Of a stretch of 64,000 nucleotides of DNA, positions 34,361 through 44,766 are shown one piece after another (position 1 is the first letter of the stretch; the number at the start of each line of letters is the position of its first letter). Position numbers and translations under genes: made by a program. Below the pieces are notes generated by a model. It did no database searches. It saw nothing but the letters and a program-made list of their open reading frames with translations, and had not been told where the DNA came from. Origin of the DNA: Bradyrhizobium sp. SZCCT0153 (lineage in GTDB: Bacteria; Pseudomonadota; Alphaproteobacteria; Rhizobiales; Xanthobacteraceae); NCBI RefSeq assembly GCF_018129995.1, contig NZ_JAFCKS010000002.1, positions 682,001 to 746,000 of the forward strand, written 5' to 3'.

Positions 34361-35293
34361 ATGTTGATTTCCTGCGGCGATGCGCTGATCGATTTCGTCC
34401 CGACGCGAAATGCCGACGGGCGCGAAGCGGTGATGCCGGCCGTCGGCGGCTCCTGCCTCAACGTCGCGATCGGCATGGCGCGGCTGGGCGCGCCCACCGG
34501 TTTCGTCGGCGGCATCTCGACCGACATGTTCGGGCGCATGATCGCCGATCATGCAACCGCGTCGAACGTCGAACTCGCTCTCGCCACCCGCAGCGATCAC
34601 CAGACCACGCTGGCCTTCGTCCGCATTGTCGCGGGCGAGTCGCATTATGCCTTCTACGATGCCGAGACCGCGACGCGGAACTGGACCTATCGGCGCGGGT
34701 CGATTCCGTTTGCGAACGTCGAAGCCCTTCATGTCGGCTCGACCACGCTGGTCAATGATCAGGGCGCGGCCGAAACGAAAGCGCTGATCGCGGACGCGCG
34801 GATGTCGTCGACCATCTCGTTCGATCCGAATTGCCGCCCCAACCTCGTCAAGGACAAGCCGGCCTATCTCGCGCGCATGGCGGAGTTCGCGAGCACCGCC
34901 GATCTCATCAAGATGTCGGACGTCGATTTTTCCTATCTCTTCGGCGACGAGCCGTATCACGAGCGCGCGAGCGCGCTGCTCGGGCAGGGCACGAGCCTCG
35001 TCGTGATCACCCGTGGCAACAACGGTGCGATCGCATGGCACGCGGGGGCAGGGCAGATCGAGGTCGCCGCGCCCAGGATCGAGGTCGCCGACACCATCGG
35101 CGCCGGCGACAGTTTCCAGGCGGCGCTGCTGTTCGCCCTGCACAAGCAGACACGCCTCGCGCGGCAGCGGTTGAAGGACATCGGCGAGGACGAACTCCGC
35201 CGCGCGCTGTCCTTTGCCGCCAATTGCGCCGGGCTCACCTGCACGCGCCCAGGTGCCGATCCGCCCTGGAGCCATGAGATGGGCTGGAGCTGA
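34361..35293 (+). CDS. PfkB-family carbohydrate kinase (fructokinase-like)
   Basis: A 310-residue ribokinase-family kinase starting at ATG 34361, five bases after the FGGY gene. The first motif AVGGSCLNVAIGMARLGAPT and the second motif ADTIGAGDSFQAAL, with the catalytic aspartate, are clear. It can phosphorylate fructose or another ketose. Finding it together with an FGGY kinase suggests the operon handles both hexitols (through fructose) and pentitols. It converges with the LysR gene after 9 bases. Confidence 0.9.
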   Translation: MLISCGDALIDFVPTRNADGREAVMPAVGGSCLNVAIGMARLGAPTGFVGGISTDMFGRMIADHATASNVELALATRSDHQTTLAFVRIVAGESHYAFYDAETATRNWTYRRGSIPFANVEALHVGSTTLVNDQGAAETKALIADARMSSTISFDPNCRPNLVKDKPAYLARMAEFASTADLIKMSDVDFSYLFGDEPYHERASALLGQGTSLVVITRGNNGAIAWHAGAGQIEVAAPRIEVADTIGAGDSFQAALLFALHKQTRLARQRLKDIGEDELRRALSFAANCAGLTCTRPGADPPWSHEMGWS

Positions 35294-35302
35294 CGGCGCG
35301 CA

Positions 35303-36196
35303 TCACAGCCGCGCCACGACCCTCTCGGCGCATTTGAGGAAGGTGCGGATCAGCGGGCTGTGGGTGTCCCGGCGCCAGCAGACGGCGATGTCGATGGAGT
35401 CGGTCGCATCCCGCAGCGCCCGGAACACGATGCCGCGCGGTGCCCCGAGCTGCGCACAGGCGGGCACGATCGCGAGACCTTCACCGGCGAGAACGAGGCT
35501 CATCGCCGAGTGCACCGTCTCGACCCGGCTTGCGACCGGCATCACGACCTGGTGCCGCCGCAGCAAGGCCGCGACCGCGGACGAGGCGGGGTCTTGCTCC
35601 GGCGGCGGCAGTGCAATCAGGGGGCGGCCCTGCAATTTCGCCATCGGCACTGCGCCGAGGCGCGCGAGCGGTGAGCGGATCGGCATGGCGAGCATGAACG
35701 GTTGCGCGCCAATCCGCGCCACCTGGATCTCGGGATGATGGATCGCCGGCATGCACAGCGCGACCGTGACGCTGCGATCGAGCAGCCGTGCCTCGCGCGT
35801 CGAGGCGCTGAGCTCGGCGAACTCGAGGTCGACACCGGGAATGGACCGCCGCAGCTCCGGGATCAGGCGCGGCAGCATCGCATTCGCCAGCACGAACATG
35901 TATCCGACCGAGATCCGCCCGCGGCGCCCGGCTGCGACCGCGCGGGCGGCTTCGACGCCGTCGGCCGCCAGCGCCAGCGCCTCGCCGGCGCGCACCAGCA
36001 GGGCCTGGCCCGCCGCGGTCAGGTCCATGCCGCGCGTGCCGCGGCGGAACAACGGCGCGCCGATTTCGGCCTCCAGCTTGCGGATCTGCACCGACAGCGG
36101 AGGCTGCGCCATGCGCAGCCGCTCGGCGGCCTTGCCGACGCTGCGCGCCTCGGCGACGGCGACGAAATAGCGGAGCCGGCGAAGTTCCATTGGCAT
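35303..36196 (-). CDS. LysR-family transcriptional regulator (amidase/peptide importer locus)
   Basis: A 297-residue regulator from ATG 36196, or 295 from ATG 36190 (MELRRLRYF). The N-terminal helix-turn-helix has SVGKAAERLRMAQPPLSVQI; the C-terminal effector domain starts near residue 90 (GRISVGYMF). The DNA-binding part resembles the CatR/BenM/CbnR group (MELRxLRYFVAVAE), which recognise ATAC-N7-GTAT, and exactly such a site lies at 36195-36209. The frame stays open antisense to the amidase, but that extension is only a shadow. It is divergent from the amidase and importer genes and probably controls them. Confidence 0.9.
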   Translation of the reverse strand: MPMELRRLRYFVAVAEARSVGKAAERLRMAQPPLSVQIRKLEAEIGAPLFRRGTRGMDLTAAGQALLVRAGEALALAADGVEAARAVAAGRRGRISVGYMFVLANAMLPRLIPELRRSIPGVDLEFAELSASTREARLLDRSVTVALCMPAIHHPEIQVARIGAQPFMLAMPIRSPLARLGAVPMAKLQGRPLIALPPPEQDPASSAVAALLRRHQVVMPVASRVETVHSAMSLVLAGEGLAIVPACAQLGAPRGIVFRALRDATDSIDIAVCWRRDTHSPLIRTFLKCAERVVARL

Positions 36197-36209
36197 ACCG
36201 AAAACGTAT
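36195..36209. promoter_or_regulatory. LysR-type operator ATAC-N7-GTAT
   Basis: A perfect ATAC-cgaaaac-GTAT box lies at the very start of the LysR gene, in the 117-base divergent spacer before the amidase. A weaker half-site (catcaaaatcgtat) follows at about 36218-36231. The position would allow autorepression and activation of the divergent operon. Confidence 0.6.
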
Positions 36210-36313
36210 GGGTTGACCATCAAAATCGTATTGGACGGCGAGTTAACAAAACTGTCATTCTCGCTGTCAATGGTATCGGCCAACGGCGGCCGGCTTCGGA
36301 GCGTGATGAGACG

Positions 36314-37735
36314 ATGAACGGCGATCCCTGCCTGCTGTCCGCAACCGAACTGCGCGGCCTCATTGCCGAAAAGCGGATTTCCCCCGTCGAGCTCACCCGT
36401 GCCGTGCTTGCCCGCGCCGAGGCGCTGCAGCCCGAATTGAACTGCTTCATCACGCTGTGCGGCGACGAGGCCATGGCGGCCGCGCGCGTGGCGGAGCGCA
36501 AGATGATGGCCGGCGAGCCGCTCGGCCTGCTGCACGGCATCCCCGTCACCGTCAAGGATATCGTCAACACCAGGGGCGTGAAGACCACCTTCGGCGCCGT
36601 GCCCTACAAGGATAACGTGCCGGCTGAGGACGCGGTGGCAGTCGCGCGGCTGCGCAGCGAGGGCGCGATCCTGATCGGCAAGACCACGACGCCGGAATTC
36701 GGCAGCAAATGCCTGACCGACTCGCCGCTGTTCGGCCGCACCCGCAATGCGTGGAGCGCGGAGCGTTCCTCCGGCGGCTCCAGCGGCGGCGCGGCGGTGG
36801 CAGTGGCCAGCGGCATCGCGCCGCTCGCGATCGCGACCGACGGCGGCGGCTCGACGCGAATTCCCGCCGCCTGCAACGGCGTCGTGGGCTTGAAGCAGAG
36901 CAATGGCGTGATCGCGCACAGCCAGGCGCTGGATGCGTTCGGCAACCAGACCTATGTCACGCCGATGACGCGCGATGTCGCCGACACCGCGCTGATGATG
37001 CAGGCGATGGCCGGGGAGGACGCTTGCGATCCCTGGTCGATCGGCATGCCCGTGCCCGATTTCATCGGCACCGCTATTCCGCGCGGCGATCTGCGCGGGC
37101 AGAAAATCCTGTTCTGCCTGTCGCCGCCGGGACGCCCCGTGTCTGCGGACGTCGCCACGGCATTCAAAGAGAGCCTCGATCGGCTCGCGAGCCTTGGCGC
37201 CGAGCTCGAGGAATTCTCCGGCGACGGCTTCGACATCGAGCCGATCTGGCGCGCCATCAATCACACGGTCTGGCGGACGCGCTTTGCCAGGCTCGCGGAC
37301 GAGCACGGGGAGGCGCTGAGCGAGGCCTTCCTCAAACAGCTCGCGCTCGCCACCGACGTCAGCGGCGTCGCCTATCAGGAGGCGATGTTCGCGCGCACCG
37401 CGCTGTTCCGCCGGGTGCAATCCCTGCTTGCGCGCGGACACCTTTTGGCGATGCCGACGCTCACCCGCACCGCGCTGCCGATCGAGCAGGACCTGTTCGG
37501 CACCATCGAGATCGACGGCAAGCACTTTGACAGTGTCCGGCCGCATTGGTTCCCCTGGACCATGCCGTTCAACATGACCGGACACCCCGCGATCAGTCTG
37601 CCCTGCGGCTTCGGCCGCGACGGCCTGCCGATCGCCCTGCAACTGGTCGGGCGTTTCCGCGCCGATGCTGAATTGCTGCGCGTGAGCGCGCTGTTCGAGG
37701 CTTCGCAGGACCTTCTGTCACGTTGGCCCGGCTGA
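36314..37735 (+). CDS. Amidase (amidase signature family)
   Basis: A 473-residue amidase. The Ser-cisSer-Lys catalytic triad can be placed: Lys81 in VTVKDI, the GGSSGG motif at 154-159, and the nucleophile Ser180 in TDGGGSTRIPA. It has no signal peptide, so it acts in the cytoplasm on an imported amide. It is the first gene before a complete peptide-type ABC importer. The enzyme and transporter may therefore handle the same compound, such as a peptide amide, a nitrile-derived amide or an opine. The upstream in-frame extension to 35702 is antisense to LysR and is rejected. Confidence 0.9.
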   Translation: MNGDPCLLSATELRGLIAEKRISPVELTRAVLARAEALQPELNCFITLCGDEAMAAARVAERKMMAGEPLGLLHGIPVTVKDIVNTRGVKTTFGAVPYKDNVPAEDAVAVARLRSEGAILIGKTTTPEFGSKCLTDSPLFGRTRNAWSAERSSGGSSGGAAVAVASGIAPLAIATDGGGSTRIPAACNGVVGLKQSNGVIAHSQALDAFGNQTYVTPMTRDVADTALMMQAMAGEDACDPWSIGMPVPDFIGTAIPRGDLRGQKILFCLSPPGRPVSADVATAFKESLDRLASLGAELEEFSGDGFDIEPIWRAINHTVWRTRFARLADEHGEALSEAFLKQLALATDVSGVAYQEAMFARTALFRRVQSLLARGHLLAMPTLTRTALPIEQDLFGTIEIDGKHFDSVRPHWFPWTMPFNMTGHPAISLPCGFGRDGLPIALQLVGRFRADAELLRVSALFEASQDLLSRWPG

Positions 37736-37819
37736 GGTGAGGCAGATGCCGCAAAGCACTTGCCTCCGGCGCCCGGACATGTTGATCGTGCCGCGGGTGA
37801 GCCCTGAAGCCGAGCGCGC

Positions 37820-38770
37820 ATGAGCGTATTTGTCCTCCGACGTCTGTTGACCTTGCTGGCGACGCTGGTCGGCGCATCCGTGATCATTTTCCTGGTGCTG
37901 GATGCACTTCCCGGCAACGCCGCGCAGATGCTGATGGGCGCCGATGCCTCGGCCGACGCGGTGCGCGCGCTCACCGTCAAGCTCGGGCTCGACCAGCCGC
38001 TGGCAGTTCGCTATCTGCAATGGATCAAGGGCCTGCTCGTCGGCGATCTCGGCAACTCCTATGTCTACGGCACGCCGGTCGCCGCCCTGATCGCGGAGCG
38101 GCTGGTGCTGACCATTCCGCTCGCGATCATGTCGATGCTGATCACGGTGACGCTGGCGCTCTCGGCCGGCATCTACACCGCCGCCAACCACAACAAGCTC
38201 GGCGACGTCGGCGTGATGTCGCTGACGCAGGTGGGGATCGCGCTGCCGAATTTCTGGTTCGCGATCCTGCTGGTGCTCTTGTTCTCGGTGCGGCTGCAAT
38301 GGCTCTCGGCGGGCGGCTTTGCCGGCTGGGAGGACGGCATCTGGCTCGGGATCAAGTCGCTGCTGCTGCCGGCGATCTCGCTTGCGGTGGTGCAGGCCGC
38401 GATCCTCGCGCGGGTCACGCGCTCGGCGGTGCTGGAGGTGCTGCGCGAAGACTTCGTCCGCACCGCGCGCGCGAAGGGGCTCGGCAAGCGCGAGGTGCTG
38501 TGGAGCCATGTGCTGCGCAACGCCATGATTCCCGTGATGACGGTGATGGGGCTGCAATTCGCCAATCTGCTCGCCGGCACCATCGTGATCGAGAACGTGT
38601 TCTATCTTCCGGGCCTCGGCCGCCTGATCTTCCAGTCGATCGCCAACCGCGACCTGATCGTGGTGCGCAACTGCGTGATGCTGCTGGCGACCATGGTCGT
38701 CATCGTCAATTTCGTGGTCGACGTGCTCTATGCCTTCATCGATCCCCGCATCAAGGTCCACGATCTGTGA
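37820..38770 (+). CDS. Peptide/opine-type ABC transporter permease (DppB family)
   Basis: A 316-residue permease starting MSVFVLRRLLTLLATLVGAS, the standard DppB/GsiC N-terminus. It has six membrane segments and the EAA-like loop VLREDFVRTARAKGLGKREV. It lies 84 bases after the amidase and overlaps the next gene by four bases (GTGA at 38767). Confidence 0.92.
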   Translation: MSVFVLRRLLTLLATLVGASVIIFLVLDALPGNAAQMLMGADASADAVRALTVKLGLDQPLAVRYLQWIKGLLVGDLGNSYVYGTPVAALIAERLVLTIPLAIMSMLITVTLALSAGIYTAANHNKLGDVGVMSLTQVGIALPNFWFAILLVLLFSVRLQWLSAGGFAGWEDGIWLGIKSLLLPAISLAVVQAAILARVTRSAVLEVLREDFVRTARAKGLGKREVLWSHVLRNAMIPVMTVMGLQFANLLAGTIVIENVFYLPGLGRLIFQSIANRDLIVVRNCVMLLATMVVIVNFVVDVLYAFIDPRIKVHDL

Positions 38771-39660
38771 GCGCGCCGCTGACCACTCTGGTTGACGCGC
38801 CGATCGCAACGCGTCCTTTGCCGGCCCGGACGTTCTGGCGCCGTGCGCTGCGCCACCGCAGCTTCGTGCTCGGCGGCGCGCTGAGTCTCGTGGTGCTCGC
38901 CGCGGCGCTGCTGTCGCTGGTGTGGACGCCCTGGTCACCGTACGAGATCGACATCGCCTCGAAACTCCGGCCGCCCTCGGCGGCGCACTGGCTCGGCACC
39001 GACGCTTTCGGCCGCGATATCGTCTCGCTGCTGCTCGCCGGCGCCCGTTCCACCATCATGGTCGGCATCATTGCCGTGAGCATCGGTCTCACCTTCGGCG
39101 TCTGCCTCGGCCTGGTGGCGTCGGCCAGGCGCGGCTGGACCGAAGAGATCATCATGCGCTTCTCCGATTTCACCTTTGCCTTTCCGGCGGTGCTCTCCGC
39201 GATCATGCTCGCCGCGGTCGCAGGACCCGGCATGGTGACGTCGATCGTCGCGATCGGCATCTTCCAGATCCCGACGCTGACGCGGCTGACGCGCGGCTCT
39301 GCCAACGCGATCTGGGCGCGCGAATTCGTGCTGGCCGCGCGCGCCGCGGGGAAGGGCAAGTTTCGCATCACCATCGAGCATGTGCTGCCCAATATCCTGT
39401 CGATCCTGATCGTGCAGGTGACGATCCAGTTCGCGCTGGCAATTCTCGCCGAAGCCGCCTTGTCCTATCTCGGTCTCGGCACGCAGCCGCCGCAGCCGTC
39501 CTGGGGGCGGATGCTGAACGATGCGCAGACGCTGCTGTTCCAGTCGCCGATGCTCGCCGTCTATCCGGGCGCGGCGATTGCGGTCGCCGTGCTCGGCCTC
39601 AATCTGCTCGGCGACGGACTGCGTGATCTGCTCGATCCACGATTGGCGCGGGAACGATGA
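38767..39660 (+). CDS. Peptide/opine-type ABC transporter permease (DppC family)
   Basis: A 297-residue permease starting at GTG inside the previous stop. About 40 polar N-terminal residues precede the first membrane segment; HWLGTDAFGRDIVSLLLAGAR is the DppC landmark, and WAREFVLAARAAGKGKFRI the ATPase-contact loop. The start is supported by the GTGA overlap and normal family length. Confidence 0.92.
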   Translation: MSAPLTTLVDAPIATRPLPARTFWRRALRHRSFVLGGALSLVVLAAALLSLVWTPWSPYEIDIASKLRPPSAAHWLGTDAFGRDIVSLLLAGARSTIMVGIIAVSIGLTFGVCLGLVASARRGWTEEIIMRFSDFTFAFPAVLSAIMLAAVAGPGMVTSIVAIGIFQIPTLTRLTRGSANAIWAREFVLAARAAGKGKFRITIEHVLPNILSILIVQVTIQFALAILAEAALSYLGLGTQPPQPSWGRMLNDAQTLLFQSPMLAVYPGAAIAVAVLGLNLLGDGLRDLLDPRLARER

Positions 39661-40672
39661 CGATGGGCGAGCGCTCGACCATGCCGCTGATCGAGGTCGA
39701 TAACCTCGGTGTGCGCCTCAACACCAGCCGCGGGCCGGCGCAGGCCGTGCGCGGCGTCAGCTTCGCGCTGAAGCGCGGCGAGACGCTCGGGCTCGTCGGC
39801 GAATCCGGCTGTGGCAAGTCGGTCACTGCGCTGTCGCTGATGGGACTGCTGCCGGACAGCGCCGTCGTCACCGGCAGCATCAGGCTTGACGGCAGCGAGC
39901 TCGCCGGGCTTCCGGATGCGGATTACTGCAGCTTGCGCGGCAACCGCATCAGCATGATCTTCCAGGAGCCGATGACCGCGCTCAATCCGATGCACACGAT
40001 CGGCCACCAGGTCGCCGAACCGCTGCGGCGTCACAAGAAATACTCGGCGGCCCAGGCGCGCAAGGAGACGATCGCCTTGCTCGACCGCGTCGGGCTGCCC
40101 GACCCGGCGAGGCGCGTCGATGCCTATCCGCACCAGTTCTCGGGCGGCCAGCGCCAGCGCGTCACCATCGCGATGGCGCTCGCCTGCGAGCCCGATCTTC
40201 TGATCGCGGACGAGCCGACCACCGCGCTCGACGTCACCATCCAGGGCCAGATCCTCGACCTCATCGCCGATCTCGTCGAGGAGCGCGGCATGTCGATGAT
40301 CCTGATCTCGCACGATCTCGGCGTCATCGCCGAGAACGTGCAGCGCATGATGGTGATGTATGGCGGCGCCGTCGTCGAGAGCGGGCCGACCGATGAGGTG
40401 TTCCGGCGGATGGGCCATCCCTACACGCAGGGCCTGTTCCGCGCCCGGCCGAAGCTCGGCGCGCGCAAGGGCACGCGGCTGACGACCATCTCGGGCACGG
40501 TGCCGGAACTCGCGGATCTGCCGTCCGGCTGCACCTTCGCCGATCGGTGTCCGCTCGTGATCGAGCCGTGTCGCACCGCGCTGCCGCCGATGGTGGACGT
40601 CGGCCCCGGCCACTCCGTGCGCTGCATCCGGACGGACGTCTCCATGGCCGAAAATGTCGGAGCGCTGTCCGC

Positions 40673-40676
<4 letters not shown>
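39657..40676 (+). CDS. Peptide-type ABC transporter ATP-binding protein (DppD family)
   Basis: A 339-residue ATPase with GESGCGKSV Walker [15 protein letters not shown] signature and [14 protein letters not shown]alker B. The C-terminal oligopeptide-transporter tail carries [16 protein letters not shown], whose cysteines bind an iron-sulfur cluster in characterised DppD proteins. Four-base overlaps on both sides (ATGA at 39657 and 40673). Confidence 0.92.
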
Positions 40677-41677
<1,001 letters not shown>

Positions 41678-41731
41678 TCTCGGGCGCGGGATTGGCGTAG
41701 ACTGGGACTAGAGAAGGCAGGGGAGTTACGC

Positions 41732-43225
41732 ATGTTCAGGAAACTATCCATCGTCGCACTCATTGCCGCGTTTGTCGCGGCGCCGCTGCCGGTGCTGGCG
41801 CAAAGCAAGAAGGACAGCGTCGTCATGGGCATGACGCTGGAGCCGCCGGGGCTCGATCCCACCAACGCGGCCGCCGCGGCGATCGCCGAAGTCACGCTCT
41901 ACAACATCTACGAGACCCTGACCAAGATCAACGAGGACGGCTCCACTTCGCCCCTGCTGGCGGAAAGCTGGACCGCTTCGCCTGACCTGAAGACCTACAC
42001 CTTCAAGCTGCGCAAGGGCGTCAAATTCCACAATGGCGAGCCGTTCGACTCCGCCGCGGTGAAGTTCTCGTTCGAGCGCAATGCGGCGCCGACCAGCACC
42101 AACAAGGACAAGAGCCTGTTCCAGAGCTTCGAGTCCGTTGCCGCGCCCGATGCCGATACGGTCGTGATCACCCTGAAGAATTCCGAGCCGAACCTGCCGT
42201 TCCTGATGGGACAGGCGAGTGCCTCGATCGTCGAGCCGAAGAGCGCAGCCACCAATATCACGCAGCCGGTCGGAACCGGGCCCTATCAGCTCGGCGCCTG
42301 GGCCAAGGGTTCCTCGATCACGCTGACCAAATGGGCGGACTACCGCAACGCATCCGCGATCAAGCTCTCGAAGGTGACGATCCGCTTCATCTCCGATCCG
42401 GCCGCCCAGGCTGCGGCGCTGCTGTCGGGAGACGTGGATGCATTTCCGCGCATCGCGACTCGCGTCGTTGCTCAGTTCAAAAGCGACCCGCGCTTCACGG
42501 TGCTGATCGGCGGCTCCAAGGCCAAGACCATCGTCGCGATCAATCATCGGAAGAAGCCGCTCGATGACGTCCGCGTTCGCCGCGCCATCCTCGCTGCGAT
42601 TGACCGCAAGGCATTGATCGACGGCGCGGTCGAGGGGCTCGGCACGCCGATCGGCAGTTTCTACACGCCGGGATCGCTGGGCTATGTCGACACCACCGGC
42701 ATCAATCCCTACGATCCTGAAAAGGCCAAGAAGCTGCTCACTGAAGCCGGCGTCGCCACGCCGCTCGAATTGTCGCTCAAGCTGCCGCCACCGCCCTATG
42801 CGCGGCAGGGCGGCGAGATCGTCGCGGCCCAGCTCGCCAAGGTCGGCATCATCGCCAAGATCGAGAACGTCGAATGGGCGCAGTGGCTGTCGCAGGTGTT
42901 CGCCGGCAACGGTCCGCACAATTTCGACCTCACCATCGTCAGCCATGTCGAGCCGTTCGACCTCGTCAAGATCACCGAGCCGGACTATTATCTCGGCTAC
43001 AACAACGCGGCGTTCAACGCGCTCTACAAGCAGATCGTGTCGACGCCGGACCAAACGGCCCGCGCCAAGCTGCTCGGCGAAGCCCAGCGTATGCTGGCCA
43101 CCGACGCCGTCTCCGCCTACCTGTTCCAGCCGCAATGGCCCACCGTCATCAACAAGAAGCTGAAGGGCGTCTGGAAGGAAGTCCCGCAGTTCGAGAACGA
43201 TTTCTCGGCGTGGGCCTGGGAGTAG
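41732..43225 (+). CDS. ABC transporter substrate-binding protein, family 5 (peptide/opine)
   Basis: A 497-residue exported binding protein. Signal peptide MFRKLSIVALIAAFVAAPLPVLAQS; mature part begins VVMGMTLEPPGLDPTNAA, with the family block FTFKLRKGVKFHNGEPFDSAAVKFSFER-type sequence near residues 85-115. It binds a peptide, opine or glutathione-like solute for the four membrane components encoded just upstream. The binding-protein gene at the end of the operon, rather than at the start, is less usual. Confidence 0.92.
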   Translation: MFRKLSIVALIAAFVAAPLPVLAQSKKDSVVMGMTLEPPGLDPTNAAAAAIAEVTLYNIYETLTKINEDGSTSPLLAESWTASPDLKTYTFKLRKGVKFHNGEPFDSAAVKFSFERNAAPTSTNKDKSLFQSFESVAAPDADTVVITLKNSEPNLPFLMGQASASIVEPKSAATNITQPVGTGPYQLGAWAKGSSITLTKWADYRNASAIKLSKVTIRFISDPAAQAAALLSGDVDAFPRIATRVVAQFKSDPRFTVLIGGSKAKTIVAINHRKKPLDDVRVRRAILAAIDRKALIDGAVEGLGTPIGSFYTPGSLGYVDTTGINPYDPEKAKKLLTEAGVATPLELSLKLPPPPYARQGGEIVAAQLAKVGIIAKIENVEWAQWLSQVFAGNGPHNFDLTIVSHVEPFDLVKITEPDYYLGYNNAAFNALYKQIVSTPDQTARAKLLGEAQRMLATDAVSAYLFQPQWPTVINKKLKGVWKEVPQFENDFSAWAWE

Positions 43226-43675
43226 GGGGCGCGGAAGCACCCTCATCGTTCGAGCGCGCACGGCCCGTTATTGTGCCCTCTCCCCTTGTGGGAGAGGGCA
43301 GTTCCGCTCGTCGATGCGGACTCACTTGGGTGAGGGGTATGTCTCCGCGTATGACCCTCTCTCATTCTTGAGCAGCTTTGTCCGCGGATAGAGACGCCTC
43401 ATCCGGCGCTTCGCGCCACCTTCACCCACAAGGGGAGAAGGGAGAGAAGACCGCAAGATTTCGGAATATTAGCAATATACCTCTGTTTTGCCCGACGTGT
43501 CAAACAGCAGGAATGCCCGTTGCTGCGCCTCTCCCTTGCGGGAGAGGGCAGCGACGCCGGTAGACATGAACTCACTCGGGTGAGGGGTCTGTCTCCGCCT
43601 CGTGGCCTGCCCGCACAAGCCGTTGATCTTGCTATCCCCGGCTACTGTGCATGGGGTTGTTTTCGCAGTTTTTGT
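43226..43675. repeat. Repeat-rich intergenic region with two copies of a 74-75 base element
   Basis: Copy 1 (43275-43349) and copy 2 (43527-43600) both start with a hairpin (ccctctcccc-ttgtg-ggagaggg; cctctccc-ttgc-gggagagg), continue through a variable 20-25 bases, and end with gggtgaggggt and tgtctccgc. A third, inverted relative lies at 43395-43450 (cttcacccacaaggggagaaggg). No protein is supported in this stretch. The short plus-strand frames over it are repeat-derived. Confidence 0.65.
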
Positions 43676-44428
43676 CTAGATCTGCTGGTAGATCAGGATC
43701 GGCAGCGTCATGATCTGGAATCCGCCGAGCAGGATCGGCGTGACATAGGCGCTGATCGCGAGCGCGAAGACGAGCAGCGAGCCGGCGAGGATGCCGGGCA
43801 GACTGAGCGGCAGCGTCACCTCGATGAAGGCGCGCAAGGGGCTGGCGCCGAGATTTTCCGCGGCCTGCTCCAGCCGCTCGTCGATGCGGCCGATCACGCC
43901 GGTCAGGGTCAGCACCATGAAGGGGACGTAGATGTGGACGAGCCCGACCACGATGCCGGTCTCGGTGTACATCAGCTTCAGCGGCTGGCTGATCACGCCG
44001 AGCGAGATGAGCGTCTGATTGATCACGCCCTTGTCGGGCAGCAGCGTCATCCAGGCGAAGGTGCGCACCACGATGCCGGTCAGCATCGGCGCCAGCACCG
44101 CCATCAGCAGCAGCGCGTGCCCGGTGCGGCTCCTGATGCGGGCCATCCAGTGTGCCAGCGGATAGCCGATCAGGAGCGCGACCAGCGTGGTCACGAGCCC
44201 GATCCGGATCGTGGTCCAGATCACCTCGAGATAAAACGGAACATCAAACATGCGGGCGTAGTGACGCGTGGTGAAGGCGACCTTCGGCGCCACCACCGGA
44301 TTGCCGGTGAGCACGCTCATCAGCGCCATCAATCCGATCGGCAGGAAGAAGAACAGCGCAAACAGCAGTGCGCTTGGCAGAACAAAGAGCGCAAGGCCGT
44401 TGGGGCACGGGGTGGTGGCGCTGCTCAT
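43676..44428 (-). pseudogene. 3'-truncated PotB-type ABC permease
   Basis: The frame from ATG 44428 encodes 250 residues of a spermidine/putrescine-type permease. It has a first membrane segment (LALFVLPSALLFALFFFLPI), several further segments, and the ATPase-contact loop EQAAENLGASPLRAFIEVTL. It stops at LPILIYQQI, where intact relatives go on for about 35-45 residues with the last membrane segment. The stop lies 75 bases from a dispersed repeat copy, and no binding protein, second permease or ATPase is nearby. The ATG overlaps the stop of another degraded frame upstream (ATGA). I infer a decayed remnant of a PotABCD-like operon; it could still be translated. Confidence 0.7.
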
Positions 44429-44725
44429 CGCGTCCCCGTCTGAACGCGTGCCGCGGCCTGGTCGATGGGATCTCCGGTCATCCGCCGCAGCTTTGGATAG
44501 GTCGCGGGCACACGTGCGCGGATGTCCTCGTCGGTGAGGCGGGCGAGCATGGCGCGGCCGTTCGAAGTGGCGAGCGCCGGTCGCGCAAGGAGCGCAGCAG
44601 CCGCGAGGTCGAGCTCTTCGGCTTGCCCAATTCCAGGCCCGACGCGGAAACGGGCAAGCGGAAATTTCCGGCAGGGTGGTGCCCAATTGCGCAGATGCGG
44701 CGGAAGCTCGCTTGGCCAGGATTTC
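44425..44725 (-). pseudogene. Probable remnant of an unidentified coding sequence before the truncated permease
   Basis: On the minus strand a frame ending at 44425 reads ARPALATSNGRAMLARLTDE, then DIRARVPATYPKLRRMTGDP, then IDQAAARVQTGTR, with protein-like composition and a four-base overlap with the permease start. Further upstream (about 44645-44735) protein-like sequence is found in a different frame (RRFEILAKRASAASAQLGTT, then LPEISACPFPR). This suggests a frameshifted 3' end of a gene. I do not recognise the family. It probably belonged to the same lost operon as the permease. Confidence 0.4.
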
Positions 44726-44760
44726 GAAGCGGCGCACCGCGGATGGCGGTGCGCCGCTTC
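44726..44760 (-). terminator. Strong terminator hairpin after the esterase gene
   Basis: GAAGCGGCGCACCGC and its perfect complement GCGGTGCGCCGCTTC (15-bp stem, 5-base loop) start six bases after the esterase stop on the minus strand. No T-run, but the stem is the longest perfect one I saw in the window. Confidence 0.7.
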
Positions 44761-44766
44761 TGGGGA

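Noticed and set aside
35303..37642. Apparent 779-residue minus-strand protein across the LysR and amidase genes
   Set aside because: Only the last 295-297 residues are a real LysR protein with its own start and operator; the rest is antisense to the amidase.
43261..43563. Short plus-strand frames after the family 5 binding protein
   Set aside because: They consist of dispersed repeat sequence and lack ribosome-binding sites.
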